Assembly (NCBI GenBank): GCA_900545275.1
Contig: UQYG01000002.1
Span: 124,001 to 188,000, forward strand
Direction: 5' to 3'
From: an uncultured Sutterella sp.
GTDB taxonomy: Bacteria; Pseudomonadota; Gammaproteobacteria; Burkholderiales; Burkholderiaceae_F
DNA: 64,000 nt
Shown: piece after piece, positions 43,281 through 53,257 of the stretch
Layout: each line of letters starts with the position of its first letter
How positions within the stretch are numbered: position 1 is the first letter of the stretch
The notes under the pieces: model-generated
What the model saw: only the letters and a program-made list of their open reading frames with translations
What the model was told of the DNA's origin: nothing
Database searches by the model: none
Position numbers and translations under genes: made by a program

Positions 43281-46200
43281 TTAGAAGGCATAGGTGGCGT
43301 TGACCTTGACGCCCGCATTGCTGCGGTCGTCCGTGCCGAAGCCGTACTTGGCGGCCACGCCGAAGGTGAAGTCGCCGTATTCGGCGGAGATGCCGAGCGT
43401 CGTGTTGTAGGTGTTGTTCAACACGTCGAGCGTATCGCCGTCGAAGGTCTTCACATCCTTGTCGCCGATCTGCGGCACGACCGTGAAGTCGAGCGTCGGG
43501 ACGAACTTCATGCCGGCGGCTTCGAACTTGCCGTTGAAGGCGACGCCCACGGGCATTTCGAGAACGTCGAGCGATTCGCCGTCAAATTCGCGATAGTCGT
43601 CCACGTCGATCTGCGCATAGCGGATGCCGGCGTGCGGAACGATTTCAAAGGCGCTCGATTCGTAGGCCTTCCAGTCGGCGCGGAGACCAACCGAAATGAC
43701 GGACGAGTCGATCGATTCGTCGACGGAGGCGCCGGCGACCGAACCCTTGATGTCGTTGTCAAGCGACAGGTAGGTGACGTCGGCCGACACGATCATCTTG
43801 TCGGTGATGTCCTTCGAAGCATAGATCGAAAGACCCCAGAAGTCGGCGTCGTTGCCGTAACGGCCGATGAAGTCGCCCGTAGCGTCGACGTCGGACGTAC
43901 CGATCGTGAGCGCGGCGCCGATCTTGCCGCCGCAGGCGGCCGTGTAGTCGTAGCCGAGCACACCGCCATAGACGTCGGCTTCGTAGCCGTAACCGTCGCC
44001 GTACATGCCCTTGGCCTCGTTCGCCGTGTAGAAGACGTCGGCCCAAACGCCGTTGGCCTTGCCCGGCGTACGCGCGATGTTGTGCGCACCGACCGTATTC
44101 CAGACCTGTTCGGCCGCGTCGTAGGCGGCGTTGTAGGTACCCGCAACGACCGGCAGAGCCATGTATTCGTACAGGGCTTCTTCACCGGTTTCGGAGAGCT
44201 TGCCCGTCGCTTCATCGCGATAAACCGTACCGATCGCGTTGACGACGCCGAGCGATTCGGAACCCGTCGTCAGGACCGATTCGGCAAAAGCGTTGAGGTC
44301 ATCTTCACCAGTGGCGTTCTGATCGAATACGACGTTCAGATTGACATTCGTCGTATTTTCTTCACCTTGAACCTGCGCCACTTCGTAGTTCAACCAGGCG
44401 TTGACGTCGTTCTTGGTGAGGACTTCCTCGAGTCGCTGACCGTCGTTCGTGGTAGTTCCGTTTTCAACGAGCTTGACGGAACCGATGCGGTCGGCACCAC
44501 GGAGGAGAACCGTGCTGTCGGCATTGACGATCAATTGTTCGGCATCAAAAACAGCCTGGTCGGCAGAGAAGGAGCCGAAGTCGATCACAACAACAGCATT
44601 GCTGCCGAACGAAATCGAACCGGCGGGTTTGCCATTTTCGTCAATATCTCCAACAAAAAGCTTGGCATCCGTAGCATCGCGGTCCACGGCGATCGTATCG
44701 TCAACGTATAGACCAACGTTCTTCGTCGCGTCGTACTTGTCCCCGGCAACGGTCATCAGGAGTTGGCGGCCGTTCTCGTTCGTAGTGCCGATGGAGTCAA
44801 GTTCCTGCACTCGAGTGACGTCGGCGATCTGAGCAAGATACTCCGTGGAATGGGTCGCACCGTCTCCGGCAGGAGCCGCAAGACGGTCACCGAGCACCAA
44901 CGTCGCACCCTGTTCGAGGTTCGTTTCGATTGCGAGACGGCGAACGTCGAGCGTTGCGCCCTGAGACACCTGGAAGGTGTCTCCGACGGTTGCGCCTTCG
45001 GCCTGCGTAAGCTTTTCGAGCTTCAGACTCCCGAGCGCCTCGACGGTGCCGCTCTTGACTTTAACGTTCTTGGCCTCAAACTGGCCGGAGACGTAGAGTT
45101 CGTTTGCCTCGAGCGTTTCGGCGTTCACCACGCCCTTGGAGGTTTCGTCCCAACCGAGCGTAACCTCACCGTCGGAAGTGATCGTCTTGACGGAGTCGAC
45201 GCCCGTAATCACGTTGCCGCCAAGTCCGGCGAAGACAAATTCCTTGTCAGCCGTATGATTGAGGTCAACCACTTCAGTACCGGCATCCACCTTGAGCGCG
45301 CCGACGGCGACGTCATCGGTAACGCTGAGCGTCGTAGTCTTGGTGTCCTTATTGAAGGCGTCTTCTCCAGCCCCCACTTCCGTCGCGTACGCGTTGTAGC
45401 CGAGAGCGGCGTCAAACGTCACGTCGCCCTGGAAGGCCACGTTCGTAAAGACGATGTCGGGAGCCGCATCTTTCCAGTTGCCTTCAAGCCCCTGAAGGAA
45501 CTTCGTGAAGTCCTCCTGCGTCATGGAGACGTTGTCGGAGAGAAGGAGACCGGCGCCATCCGTAAAGACGATCTTGTCGGCCCCTTCGGCGAGCGTGTAG
45601 GTCGTACCGTCCTCTCCTTCCGTCGCCTTGAAGATTTGATTCTGGGCGGCGTTCAGTTCGCCGTCGATCGTAAGCGCATTGTCACCCAAATCCAACTTGG
45701 CATTGCTGCCGAGGGTGAGGTTTCCGACAACGTAAACGCCCTGCACCGTTTCATTATCGTTCAGGGTCTGTTGCGTGTACGTGCCCTTGGCCGAAAGCGT
45801 TCCGTTCACGGTGAGGGCGCCGTTGTCGCCAACATAAACCAGCGCTTCGTTGTTGGTTTTCCCGTCCGAAAGCGTGAGGTCACTTACAGTAAGAGCTCCG
45901 GTCATCACGGTGGCCGCACCCTTCTTGGCGACGGTCAGCGTTTCGTAGGAATAGTCGCCCGATGCGATCGTGAGCGTACCCTTTTCACTGGACGTGCCAA
46001 GTTTGAGCTTGTCGTCGTAACGGCTGTAGTCCACATAGAGTTCGCCGCCGTTGAGCGTGTAATCAGCACCCTTGATAAGAAGCTGATCCTTCGCGGCGCC
46101 CTCTACCTTGGATTCGTCGACTTCCGTTGCCGGATCATCCCAAACAGAGTTGAGTTTGGTAACGTTGAAGACGCCGCCTTCGTTAACCGTCACGTTCTTG

Positions 46201-47291
46201 AACTGATTGTCGGAAGCTTCCTTGGCTTCTTCCCCGTCGCCGACCGTGTACTTCTGCCAAATGGAGGCGGACAGCATGCCGTCATTGACGACGGCGGTGA
46301 GGGCCTTCGAACCGTGGCCGTCGGCAAGAGTCAGATCGGCACCCTGATTGACTTCGACGGTCATGCCCTTCGTCGAATCGTTCTGAAGATCGATCGTGCC
46401 GACGAAACCGTTGGCCTTCAACGTCGTGCCTTCGACACCTTCGTGATTGTGAATCAGACCGTTGACGGAAGAACCTTTTTCAAGGTTGATCTCGGCATTA
46501 TTCGTCGTCTTATTCGAGCTGACCTGAATTTCGATCGCCGTGGCACCTTCGGCGGACGCGTTGATCGCGCCCTTATTCGTGAAGACGGCATTGTCCTGAT
46601 CCTTGATCAGAACGCCGTGGCTGAAACCGCCTTTGACCGGCGTGTTCGCGACGATGGTGCCCTTGTTAACCGCTTCCGAGCCGTCAGCTCCACCGAGTTC
46701 CATACCGACGCCCGTATCTTCGACAACGATGCGGTTGTTGTTGATGATGGTCGATTTGGGACCCGTCGTACCCACGGTCATGCCGTAGGCATTCTTCGCC
46801 ACGATCACGCCCACATTGACGGCGGTGGCGCCGTTGCCGGCCCAAATGCCTTTATTCTGATACGAAACACCTTCCTTGCCGGACGTGACGTAAATCGTGC
46901 CGGCGTTCGTCAGCTCGACGTTCGCTCCCGTAACGGCAAGACCGGTCGCCTGAGCATATTTATTGTTACCGGACACCCAGAGCGTCTTGTCAAACGTCTT
47001 CTTTTCGGACGTCGAGAGGAATGTGCCCGGCGTTACCTCCTCGGCATCCGGCGCCCAGACAAAACTGTTCTGATCCTTGACGTTCTCCCATTCCTGCGTA
47101 ACCGAAACGGACTCCAGATCCTCCGGCGCGTCAACCCATTCGGCAGCCGCGACACCGCCCGCGGCAAGCGCGGCGACGGCGGCGGCGATCACGGTCTTCG
47201 TCCCCTTGGCCTGGACGCAGGACGTGACTTCGTTCACGACCATGAGCGCCCCGCGGGCCTTGTTGAAAACGACCTTAAAAGTTTGGTTCAT
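43281..47291 (-). CDS. Large autotransporter with extended signal peptide, 1336 aa
   Basis: The ATG at 47291 (GGAGAAAAGA upstream) opens MNQTFKVVFNKARGALMVVN, an ESPR-type extended signal region (N-x-x-(Y/F)-(K/R)-V-(V/I)-(F/W)-N-K-A), followed by the Sec core TVIAAAVAALAAGGVAAA. ESPRs are found on large type V secreted proteins and slow their export. The passenger of about 1000 residues is repetitive and acidic with beta-helix character. From about residue 1070 the barrel begins (GVWADVFYTANEAKGMYGDG) and ends VNATYAF. It is a different barrel branch from the 13894/23825/39795 group. Upstream are a C9 control element and the duplicated flank. No catalytic motif was recognised; an adhesin is likely. 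Confidence 0.9.
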   Translation of the reverse strand: MNQTFKVVFNKARGALMVVNEVTSCVQAKGTKTVIAAAVAALAAGGVAAAEWVDAPEDLESVSVTQEWENVKDQNSFVWAPDAEEVTPGTFLSTSEKKTFDKTLWVSGNNKYAQATGLAVTGANVELTNAGTIYVTSGKEGVSYQNKGIWAGNGATAVNVGVIVAKNAYGMTVGTTGPKSTIINNNRIVVEDTGVGMELGGADGSEAVNKGTIVANTPVKGGFSHGVLIKDQDNAVFTNKGAINASAEGATAIEIQVSSNKTTNNAEINLEKGSSVNGLIHNHEGVEGTTLKANGFVGTIDLQNDSTKGMTVEVNQGADLTLADGHGSKALTAVVNDGMLSASIWQKYTVGDGEEAKEASDNQFKNVTVNEGGVFNVTKLNSVWDDPATEVDESKVEGAAKDQLLIKGADYTLNGGELYVDYSRYDDKLKLGTSSEKGTLTIASGDYSYETLTVAKKGAATVMTGALTVSDLTLSDGKTNNEALVYVGDNGALTVNGTLSAKGTYTQQTLNDNETVQGVYVVGNLTLGSNAKLDLGDNALTIDGELNAAQNQIFKATEGEDGTTYTLAEGADKIVFTDGAGLLLSDNVSMTQEDFTKFLQGLEGNWKDAAPDIVFTNVAFQGDVTFDAALGYNAYATEVGAGEDAFNKDTKTTTLSVTDDVAVGALKVDAGTEVVDLNHTADKEFVFAGLGGNVITGVDSVKTITSDGEVTLGWDETSKGVVNAETLEANELYVSGQFEAKNVKVKSGTVEALGSLKLEKLTQAEGATVGDTFQVSQGATLDVRRLAIETNLEQGATLVLGDRLAAPAGDGATHSTEYLAQIADVTRVQELDSIGTTNENGRQLLMTVAGDKYDATKNVGLYVDDTIAVDRDATDAKLFVGDIDENGKPAGSISFGSNAVVVIDFGSFSADQAVFDAEQLIVNADSTVLLRGADRIGSVKLVENGTTTNDGQRLEEVLTKNDVNAWLNYEVAQVQGEENTTNVNLNVVFDQNATGEDDLNAFAESVLTTGSESLGVVNAIGTVYRDEATGKLSETGEEALYEYMALPVVAGTYNAAYDAAEQVWNTVGAHNIARTPGKANGVWADVFYTANEAKGMYGDGYGYEADVYGGVLGYDYTAACGGKIGAALTIGTSDVDATGDFIGRYGNDADFWGLSIYASKDITDKMIVSADVTYLSLDNDIKGSVAGASVDESIDSSVISVGLRADWKAYESSAFEIVPHAGIRYAQIDVDDYREFDGESLDVLEMPVGVAFNGKFEAAGMKFVPTLDFTVVPQIGDKDVKTFDGDTLDVLNNTYNTTLGISAEYGDFTFGVAAKYGFGTDDRSNAGVKVNATYAF

Positions 47292-47416
47292 TCTTTTCTC
47301 CAAAAAACAACGTTGCTTTTTCATGAGAAGGGTCTAAAACAACCCAAAATCCCGCACGAGAGAGCGGAATTCAAGAAATCCTAACAGCGGCCATTACTTC
47401 ATAAACGAAGTCTCAT

Positions 47417-47435
47417 GGGGGGGGGTAACCCTAAT
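47417..47435 (-). promoter_or_regulatory. ATTAGGGTTA plus C9 tract upstream of the large autotransporter
   Basis: On the minus strand: ATTAGGGTTA then nine C, 125 bp before the start codon. Upstream of it TTGCAC and TAAAAT boxes lie only 11 bp apart, so they do not form a normal promoter. Confidence 0.65.
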
Positions 47436-47774
47436 TTTACAGCATTATTTGTGCAACTTTCCCCGTCTACACCACGCCCCGCAAGCGTTTAGGAAAACAT
47501 TATCGGAAATAACCCTGAATCCGATTTTTTGTTGCAAAAACGACACTTCTTTCGAAGCTTCGCCTCGAACGCCGTCGCCATCCCGCCCGGAAATGACAGG
47601 CGGCTCAGAAACTCTCCAAAGACACTCTGCGCACACCCCGCAAATCGAAAGGCGTCGTTGCCTTTGAGAAATCCTCCTCTTTCCTGCAAAGAAAGACCCG
47701 TCCCGCACGCCGACTTCCAACGTACCGCGTCCATCCTCCCTCGGCGGATTCCCGCCGCATCCAACGCAGAAAAC

Positions 47775-48389
47775 TCATAAAAACCGATGAAAATTCACCG
47801 CCGCCGTCCTCCATCCCCAGTACGTCGCCGCAGGGAGCAACGCATACGCCCACGCGGGATACACGCACGGAACGAGAAACCCGAAGACGGGCAGAAAGAA
47901 GAGAACCGGCCCCGCCGCGAGCCCCCAGGCAAAGAGCACGGGACTCGGCGCCTTCATGCGGGCGCTGCGGATGCGCCGCTCGCTTCGGGCATCCCAAAGT
48001 AATAAGAGCCCCGCGGGGAGAAACCACAGCGACACCGAAGCGAGATGCCCCCACCGAAACGCAAAGACCCGAAGGACCGCGTCGAGCGCCGCGTAAAAGG
48101 GCGTCGTCTTTCCCACCTGCCAGGCGCCGTTGAGACTCTCCCAATAGGTCGCGCCGTTCCATCCGTAGAGAATCCGAAAGGGTAGGAGAAGCCGTTCCCA
48201 GAGGGCCCCGATGCCTTCGGTCACGATCCCCGCGATCTCTCCCTCCCAGGGCCCGAAAGCGTGCTGCAGCGCCGCCCCTTCGAGGACGGCGATCTGCACC
48301 CAGCGCCCCGGATCCGTAAAGAAGGGAAGAAGCGAAAGCGTCACCAGCCAGAGGGTGAGGAGCAAAAAGAATTTCTGAACGCCCGTCAC
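47775..48389 (-). CDS. DUF4400 integral membrane protein (conjugation-associated)
   Basis: A 204-residue protein with about four membrane helices (LLLTLWLVTLSLLPFF near the N-terminus; VSLWFLPAGLLLLW; VLFAWGLAAGPVLFFLPVFG; a last one near WAYALLPAATYWG). The sequence and placement match DUF4400 proteins of PFGI-1/SXT-type integrative conjugative elements, which are encoded beside TraD. The GTG start overlaps the TraD stop (GTGA) and has an AAAGGAGATGCC ribosome site, so the two are translationally coupled. Its molecular role is unknown; it may stabilise TraD in the membrane. A duplicate of its 3' end lies at 42693. Confidence 0.75.
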   Translation of the reverse strand: MTGVQKFFLLLTLWLVTLSLLPFFTDPGRWVQIAVLEGAALQHAFGPWEGEIAGIVTEGIGALWERLLLPFRILYGWNGATYWESLNGAWQVGKTTPFYAALDAVLRVFAFRWGHLASVSLWFLPAGLLLLWDARSERRIRSARMKAPSPVLFAWGLAAGPVLFFLPVFGFLVPCVYPAWAYALLPAATYWGWRTAAVNFHRFL

Positions 48390-50719
48390 GGCATCTCCTT
48401 TACGGGCCCGAGCTTCACGCCCTCGTCCGTGTCGATCAAAATGGGAATGCGTCCCTTGTAGAGCTTTCCGCCCGAAAGCGACGCGAAAAATTCCAAATTC
48501 GGGAGGCGCCCCAACCAGTCCCGCGGCACGATGTCGTCGCGCATGCCCGTCATGCGCTTTGTGACGGACGCCGAGAAGTTGGGCTTCACGTGCGCGGCGG
48601 CGCCCGTCGTGACGCCCACTTCGGTTTGCCAGAGCGTCGTCTTCCCGAAGGTCTCCGCCACGAAGTCCTGCGTCGCGCGGTCCTTCGTTCTCAAGGCGAT
48701 CAGATTGTTGAGGTTTCCCAAGGCCATGCGCGCCTTCGCTTCGGACCCGAGGCGGTCGGCGAGGTCGGGAATCGTCTGCATCGCGACCGTCACGTGCACG
48801 CCCGCCTCCATCCCCTTGTTCAAAAGTTCAATGAGGGGCTCGTTGATCACGTTGAAGACTTCGTCCACGAAAAGCGAAATCCGTCCCACCGACGCCCCCG
48901 AGCGCTCCTCGTTGTAGCGCGCGCCCGCGAGCGCCGTGAGGTCGGCGAGAAGAATGCTCCCGAGCGCCGACGCCACCGTCGAATCGGGCAGTGCGTCGAG
49001 GCCCACGTAGAAGACCCCGCCCGCCCCGACGATCCCTTCGAGCGTCTCGACGTCGCGGGGATCGTCCGGGTCCTCGCGGTCGGGAGAAAGACTTTTGGCG
49101 AGGCTCCCCGCGGTGAGCATCGCCAGGACCGGCATCAGCGACGCCGTGATCTTCGCGTAGTGCTCCCGGTCGTGGCGGTAGGTGTCGATGAGGCGGTTCA
49201 AGACCGGCTCCGGATGTTCGGGCTTCACCGTCTCCTCCCAAAAGAGCGCCTTGGCGGAGAGTTCGGGATTGCGCTCGCCCCGCCGAAAGCCCTGCTCCGC
49301 GACTTCGTCGAGTTTCGAGCGCACGCGCGCGGGCCAGTCGACGGGCCCGAAGTCCGTCAGGTGCTTCGTGAGACACTCGTCGAGGAGCGCGTCGATCCCC
49401 GATTCGATCGTGTCGGCGAGTCGCCGAAGAGAAGGACGACGGTCGACAAAGAGCAGTCCCTCCACCACCACGAGCACGGCCTGCCAGGCAAAGGACGAGA
49501 AGGCCCCCGAGGTGTCGGCGGGCATGACGGCCTTCACGCGGGTGGCGAGTTCCGTCGCGCGCGCGAAACTCCCGAAGGGATCGAACCGGATTCCGCGGTC
49601 GGGAAAGGCCGGATGAAATTCCCGGGGCTTGGCTCGCCCCGCCGCGCGGCAGGCGGCAAAGACCGCGTTTCGCAGTCGCTTCGAGGACTTCGGGTCGATT
49701 ACGACCACGGGGTCTCCCCGCAGAATCGCCTGCCGAACGAGGTTCGTGAGCATCACGCCCTTTCCCGCCTGAGTCGTCCCCACGATCGCGGTCCCACCGC
49801 CCAAGGAGGACAAGGGCCGAAAGAGATCCCCTTCGTCGTCTCCGACGCCGTGGAGGACGGGCGAGCCCGTGTCTTCGGGTCCGAGCCCCTTTTCGCGCAC
49901 GCCCACGAGCTTTCTCACGAAGGGCGAGACAAAGAGCGTCTCGGGGGCGACGGTCGAGAGTTCAAAGAGACGCTGCGCGTGAACGGGCGTCCAGAGAAAG
50001 CCGAGCCCCAGCCACAGGTCCTTGACGGGCGTCCCCGCGGCAAAGAGGGCGTCTTCGCCCGAAAGGACGCTCCGAAGCCGGGTGATCGCCGCCTCTTCGC
50101 GGGAAACGCCCGCCGGCGCAGGCCGCCCGTCCCTGCGGCTCCCCGCCCGAGCGGAAGTTTCCCGCATGTGCCGCATGCGAAGAACGAGGTCGCCCCACCC
50201 CATGAAGGCGGGGGCTTTCCCGGAGAGCTTCGCACGCCGACGCAGGAGAAGAACGACGTCGAGAAGCCTTGCGCACCCGAAGGCCCCGAGACCGAATCCG
50301 AGGGGTGCGGCCCAGGTCCCGTCCGCACCCCAGGCGTAGAAGGCGGCAAGCGCAAAAGCGGCCGCGACGACGCTTCCCTCCCAGGCGGGGCGCCAGAGCG
50401 CCAAGGCCCTCCCGTCGGGGTCGTTCGTGGCGTCCGCGCGCCCGAAAGGATTCGCCCGGGGACGAAGAAGATCCCTCCCCCACGCAAGAAAGGCGCGCTT
50501 TTCTTCCTTGGCAAAGGCCGCGAAGGAAGACTCTCCCACCGAGCACGGCGGATCCTTCTCTCCGGCCCCGATCCGCCCTTGCGAGACGCCCGGTGAATCC
50601 GACGCACGGTTCCTCCCTTCGCGATTCCCTTCGCGCCCGCCCTCCGGCACCCCATCCCGTTCCTCCTTCGAGGCCCCGAACGCCGCAGCGTTGTGCGGCA
50701 GCCGTACGTTTCGTCTCAC
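48386..50719 (-). CDS. TraD/VirD4-like conjugative coupling ATPase
   Basis: A 777-residue protein. The GTG at 50719 has a strong AAGGAGAAAGAATC ribosome site; the longer frame upstream is Arg-rich and not protein-like. Two membrane helices lie near 105-155 (WEGSVVAAAFALAAFYAW, then FGLGAFGCARLLDVVLLL). Walker A is GTTQAGKGVML (~313), Walker B FVDEVFNV (~613), and VAMQTIPDLADRLG the following motif of TraD/TraG proteins. Coupling proteins are hexameric pumps that bring relaxase-bound DNA to a type IV secretion channel. Here it is intact, but no channel genes appear in this window. Confidence 0.88.
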   Translation of the reverse strand: MRRNVRLPHNAAAFGASKEERDGVPEGGREGNREGRNRASDSPGVSQGRIGAGEKDPPCSVGESSFAAFAKEEKRAFLAWGRDLLRPRANPFGRADATNDPDGRALALWRPAWEGSVVAAAFALAAFYAWGADGTWAAPLGFGLGAFGCARLLDVVLLLRRRAKLSGKAPAFMGWGDLVLRMRHMRETSARAGSRRDGRPAPAGVSREEAAITRLRSVLSGEDALFAAGTPVKDLWLGLGFLWTPVHAQRLFELSTVAPETLFVSPFVRKLVGVREKGLGPEDTGSPVLHGVGDDEGDLFRPLSSLGGGTAIVGTTQAGKGVMLTNLVRQAILRGDPVVVIDPKSSKRLRNAVFAACRAAGRAKPREFHPAFPDRGIRFDPFGSFARATELATRVKAVMPADTSGAFSSFAWQAVLVVVEGLLFVDRRPSLRRLADTIESGIDALLDECLTKHLTDFGPVDWPARVRSKLDEVAEQGFRRGERNPELSAKALFWEETVKPEHPEPVLNRLIDTYRHDREHYAKITASLMPVLAMLTAGSLAKSLSPDREDPDDPRDVETLEGIVGAGGVFYVGLDALPDSTVASALGSILLADLTALAGARYNEERSGASVGRISLFVDEVFNVINEPLIELLNKGMEAGVHVTVAMQTIPDLADRLGSEAKARMALGNLNNLIALRTKDRATQDFVAETFGKTTLWQTEVGVTTGAAAHVKPNFSASVTKRMTGMRDDIVPRDWLGRLPNLEFFASLSGGKLYKGRIPILIDTDEGVKLGPVKEMP

Positions 50720-50832
50720 GATTCTTTCTCCTTTTCTCTCTCCGGGCCCCTTCGCGGAACACCGTCTTCTTCCGGCGGATGCGCGCCGCATTCTCTGCGG
50801 GCGATCCCCGCCGCGGTTTTCCTTCGACCGTC

Positions 50833-52938
50833 TCACCGCCCGAAGAACTCGCCCCGGACGGGAAGAAACCTTCCCCGTCCGGCAAAACCCGCCGCCGGCG
50901 GGGGCCAGGGCGCGTCTTCCTCCCGCCCGTCGGCATAGCGAAGTACGGGCCTCACAAAATGGGCGGCGATCATCACGCCCTCTTCCGCGTACGGAGCGGC
51001 GGCTTCGCGCGCCAGACGCCCCGCCCAAAAGCTGCGGACGCCCCGGTCGCGCATCGCCCGCTCGAGCCTTCCTTCGGGCCCGCCGGCGTCATCCGATTCG
51101 CGTCCCGCATCGTCCGTTGAGCCGCAGAGCGCGCCCGGCGGAGCAACCCCTTCCCCGTCGGCCCGTCCGCCCCTTTCCGCGACGCCCGGCGGCGGGACGC
51201 CCGCGCGCCCCGTCTCCAGGATTTCAGCCTCCCGTGCGGCGAGCGCGTCGCGCCGCCAGAAAAGCTCGCCCGGACGGTTTTGCACGAGCGCCCCCTTGTC
51301 GGAGAGCCAGCGAAGGAGCACCGGGGTCGACGGTCTTTTGAGGAGCCTCAGCGGCACGAACACTCCGAAGGCAGCGGCGTTCTGCGCGGGGTCGCCGCGA
51401 TTGAGGTCCGCGAAGGCCCGCTCGAGCGCCCGCGCCAACGTCTCGGGCTCGCAAAGACCTTCGTTCACCGCCCAGGCAAAGCGCCCCGGCAGAACGCTTC
51501 GGGCCTCTTCCTCGAGCTCTTCGATTTCCCCCTTGTGGCGGTCTTCTGCAAGAAGCCGCCCGAGCGGGTCCGCAAAGAAGATTTCGGATACCTGCGCCGC
51601 GCGCATGCGGGCGGCTTCGAGGTAGCGCGCGCCGTCGCGAAGGAGGACGGCCTCGCAGAGTCGTCCCGAAACCTTGTCGGCGAGGCCGCCCTTTCGTCGG
51701 TCGGGCAATGCCGGAACGCGGATCAGAAAAAGCGCGCCCGCGTCCCCGCGGGTTTCGATCGTTCCGCTTTGCGCGAGAAGGCGCAGCCAGTCGTTCAGAT
51801 CCTGCGGCATGCCTTCCCGCGAGGCGGGCGCCCCCGGGACCGAGGCGAGACCTTCCGTGAAGATCTTTGCGGGCGCGTCGGGCCAGAGCAGAAACACGCC
51901 TTCGACCCCGTGAAGGAGAACCCCGTCCGAATGCGGTCCGCAAAAGAGCCACGCTCCTTCGCGCACGGCCTCGAGCCACGCCTCCTCCACCCAGTGCGCG
52001 AGCGCCGCACGCACGCCCGCGAAAGGGGCGTGCGCGTCGGAACCGATTCCGCCGTCCCGCCGTTTCCAGAGGACTTCAAAGACGGCGTCGCGAATGAGTC
52101 TCTCCAAAAACTTCGCTTCGTCCGAGCGCTGCGCCCGGGCTCGGGCGCGGCCCTCGAGAAGTTCCTCAAAGAGGGGGTCGTCGGTCAGCCACCGCCGAGT
52201 TCGGTCGGGAAGCCAGCAAAGATTGACCGCATCGGGTCCCGCGGTCGCGCTCGGGCTTCTTCTCACCGTAAAAAGAACGTTTCCGGGCTTCGCGTCGCCC
52301 CCCGACTCGCGTCGGAGGGAAGCGTCGTCCGAGCCGCCGACGGCGGCGAGCGCAAAGCTGAGGAGCGCCTCGTCGCGGCGCCAGCGCCTGCCGCCCGCCT
52401 CCACCGTCAGGTCCGCGAGCCGGTTTTCTCCGTAGGCCAGGGCCGAGAGAAAAACAATCGTCTTCCAGCGTTCCCGATGCCGACGTCTCGCGACGGGATC
52501 GAGCGCGAGCCCGAAGACCCGGGCGTCGAGCCTGCGAAGCGCCGCCAAGGCCGACTCGAGCCCGAAAAGAAAGAGGCCGCCCCTGCGCGCAAACGCTTCG
52601 TCGCGAAGGTCGGGGAGGTCTTCGACGAAGGCGGCCCAGCCGAGAAGCGCCGGAAGAAAATGCGTTTCAAAGAGCGCCCGGTCGGCCGAGGCGAGAAGCA
52701 CCCGCTGCAGCGTTTCTCTGTGCCTTGCCACAATCGCGACGGGATCGACGGGCGCCCAGACGGGACGGCCTTCATCGTCCGACGCCCCCGGGTCTTGCGA
52801 AAGTCCTTCGACGTCCGGGCCGTCGACGCCGACGAAGCCCGAGAGACGGTCGGGCATTCGCCAACGGGCGACGAGGTCGGTGCCGAGCGTCCGGCGTACG
52901 GCCGATTTTCTTGCGGCGTAGAGTTCGGGTACCGTCAT
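50833..52938 (-). CDS. MOBH (TraI_2) relaxase-like protein lacking catalytic residues
   Basis: A 701-residue protein. The N-terminal half aligns with the TraI_2 domain of MOBH relaxases (FLPALLGWAAFVEDLPDLRD, GGLFLFGLESALAALR, RWKTIVFLSALAYGE), and the middle with TraI_2_C (LFCGPHSDGVLLHGVEGVF, FLLWPDAPAKIFTEGL). In active members the second block reads G-G-L-x-x-H-(S/G)-L-E and the third ends H-D-x-G-K, giving an HD-type metal site. Here the His is Phe and the HD is replaced by Y-G. The Arg/Ala-rich C-terminal third is lower in complexity. The start is taken as ATG 52938; a TTG 14 codons upstream is possible. It probably binds DNA or TraD without nicking. Confidence 0.75.
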   Translation of the reverse strand: MTVPELYAARKSAVRRTLGTDLVARWRMPDRLSGFVGVDGPDVEGLSQDPGASDDEGRPVWAPVDPVAIVARHRETLQRVLLASADRALFETHFLPALLGWAAFVEDLPDLRDEAFARRGGLFLFGLESALAALRRLDARVFGLALDPVARRRHRERWKTIVFLSALAYGENRLADLTVEAGGRRWRRDEALLSFALAAVGGSDDASLRRESGGDAKPGNVLFTVRRSPSATAGPDAVNLCWLPDRTRRWLTDDPLFEELLEGRARARAQRSDEAKFLERLIRDAVFEVLWKRRDGGIGSDAHAPFAGVRAALAHWVEEAWLEAVREGAWLFCGPHSDGVLLHGVEGVFLLWPDAPAKIFTEGLASVPGAPASREGMPQDLNDWLRLLAQSGTIETRGDAGALFLIRVPALPDRRKGGLADKVSGRLCEAVLLRDGARYLEAARMRAAQVSEIFFADPLGRLLAEDRHKGEIEELEEEARSVLPGRFAWAVNEGLCEPETLARALERAFADLNRGDPAQNAAAFGVFVPLRLLKRPSTPVLLRWLSDKGALVQNRPGELFWRRDALAAREAEILETGRAGVPPPGVAERGGRADGEGVAPPGALCGSTDDAGRESDDAGGPEGRLERAMRDRGVRSFWAGRLAREAAAPYAEEGVMIAAHFVRPVLRYADGREEDAPWPPPAAGFAGRGRFLPVRGEFFGR

Positions 52939-53257
52939 GAGCAAAAGCGGGAATCGGGGCCCGTTCGCCCCGGGTTTCAAAAAAAGTCGCCGCGTCGACG
53001 AGGCGGACTTTCGAGAGCGGGCTTTACGAATGAAAGCCTGCGCTTTCGAAAATCGGCGCCTTCGGGCGGCACCACCTCTCCCCGGTGAGAAAAGATCCCC
53101 CTCGGGAGGGAAAAGAAAAAAACAAAAGAACGAAGAGAAAAAGGCGCCGCGGACCTCCCCTTCTCCCCCGAGAGGGAAGAAGGAGAAGCCGCGGCTTTCC
53201 GAACGATGCGCACGAAATGCGCCGGAGTGCGGTTCCCGCCGGAACGCGAGAGTCCCG
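52939..53257. other. Intergenic 319 bp inside the cassette
   Basis: It holds strand-asymmetric purine tracts (53090-53190) and an imperfect stem near 52983-53012 (AGTCGCC with GGCGGACT). No gene was seen. It may carry an internal promoter for the relaxase-like and TraD genes. Confidence 0.4.

Noticed and set aside
44763..47384. An 873-residue plus-strand frame over the large autotransporter.
   Set aside because: Antisense shadow of a gene with an ESPR signal and complete barrel; no ribosome site or domain on the plus strand.
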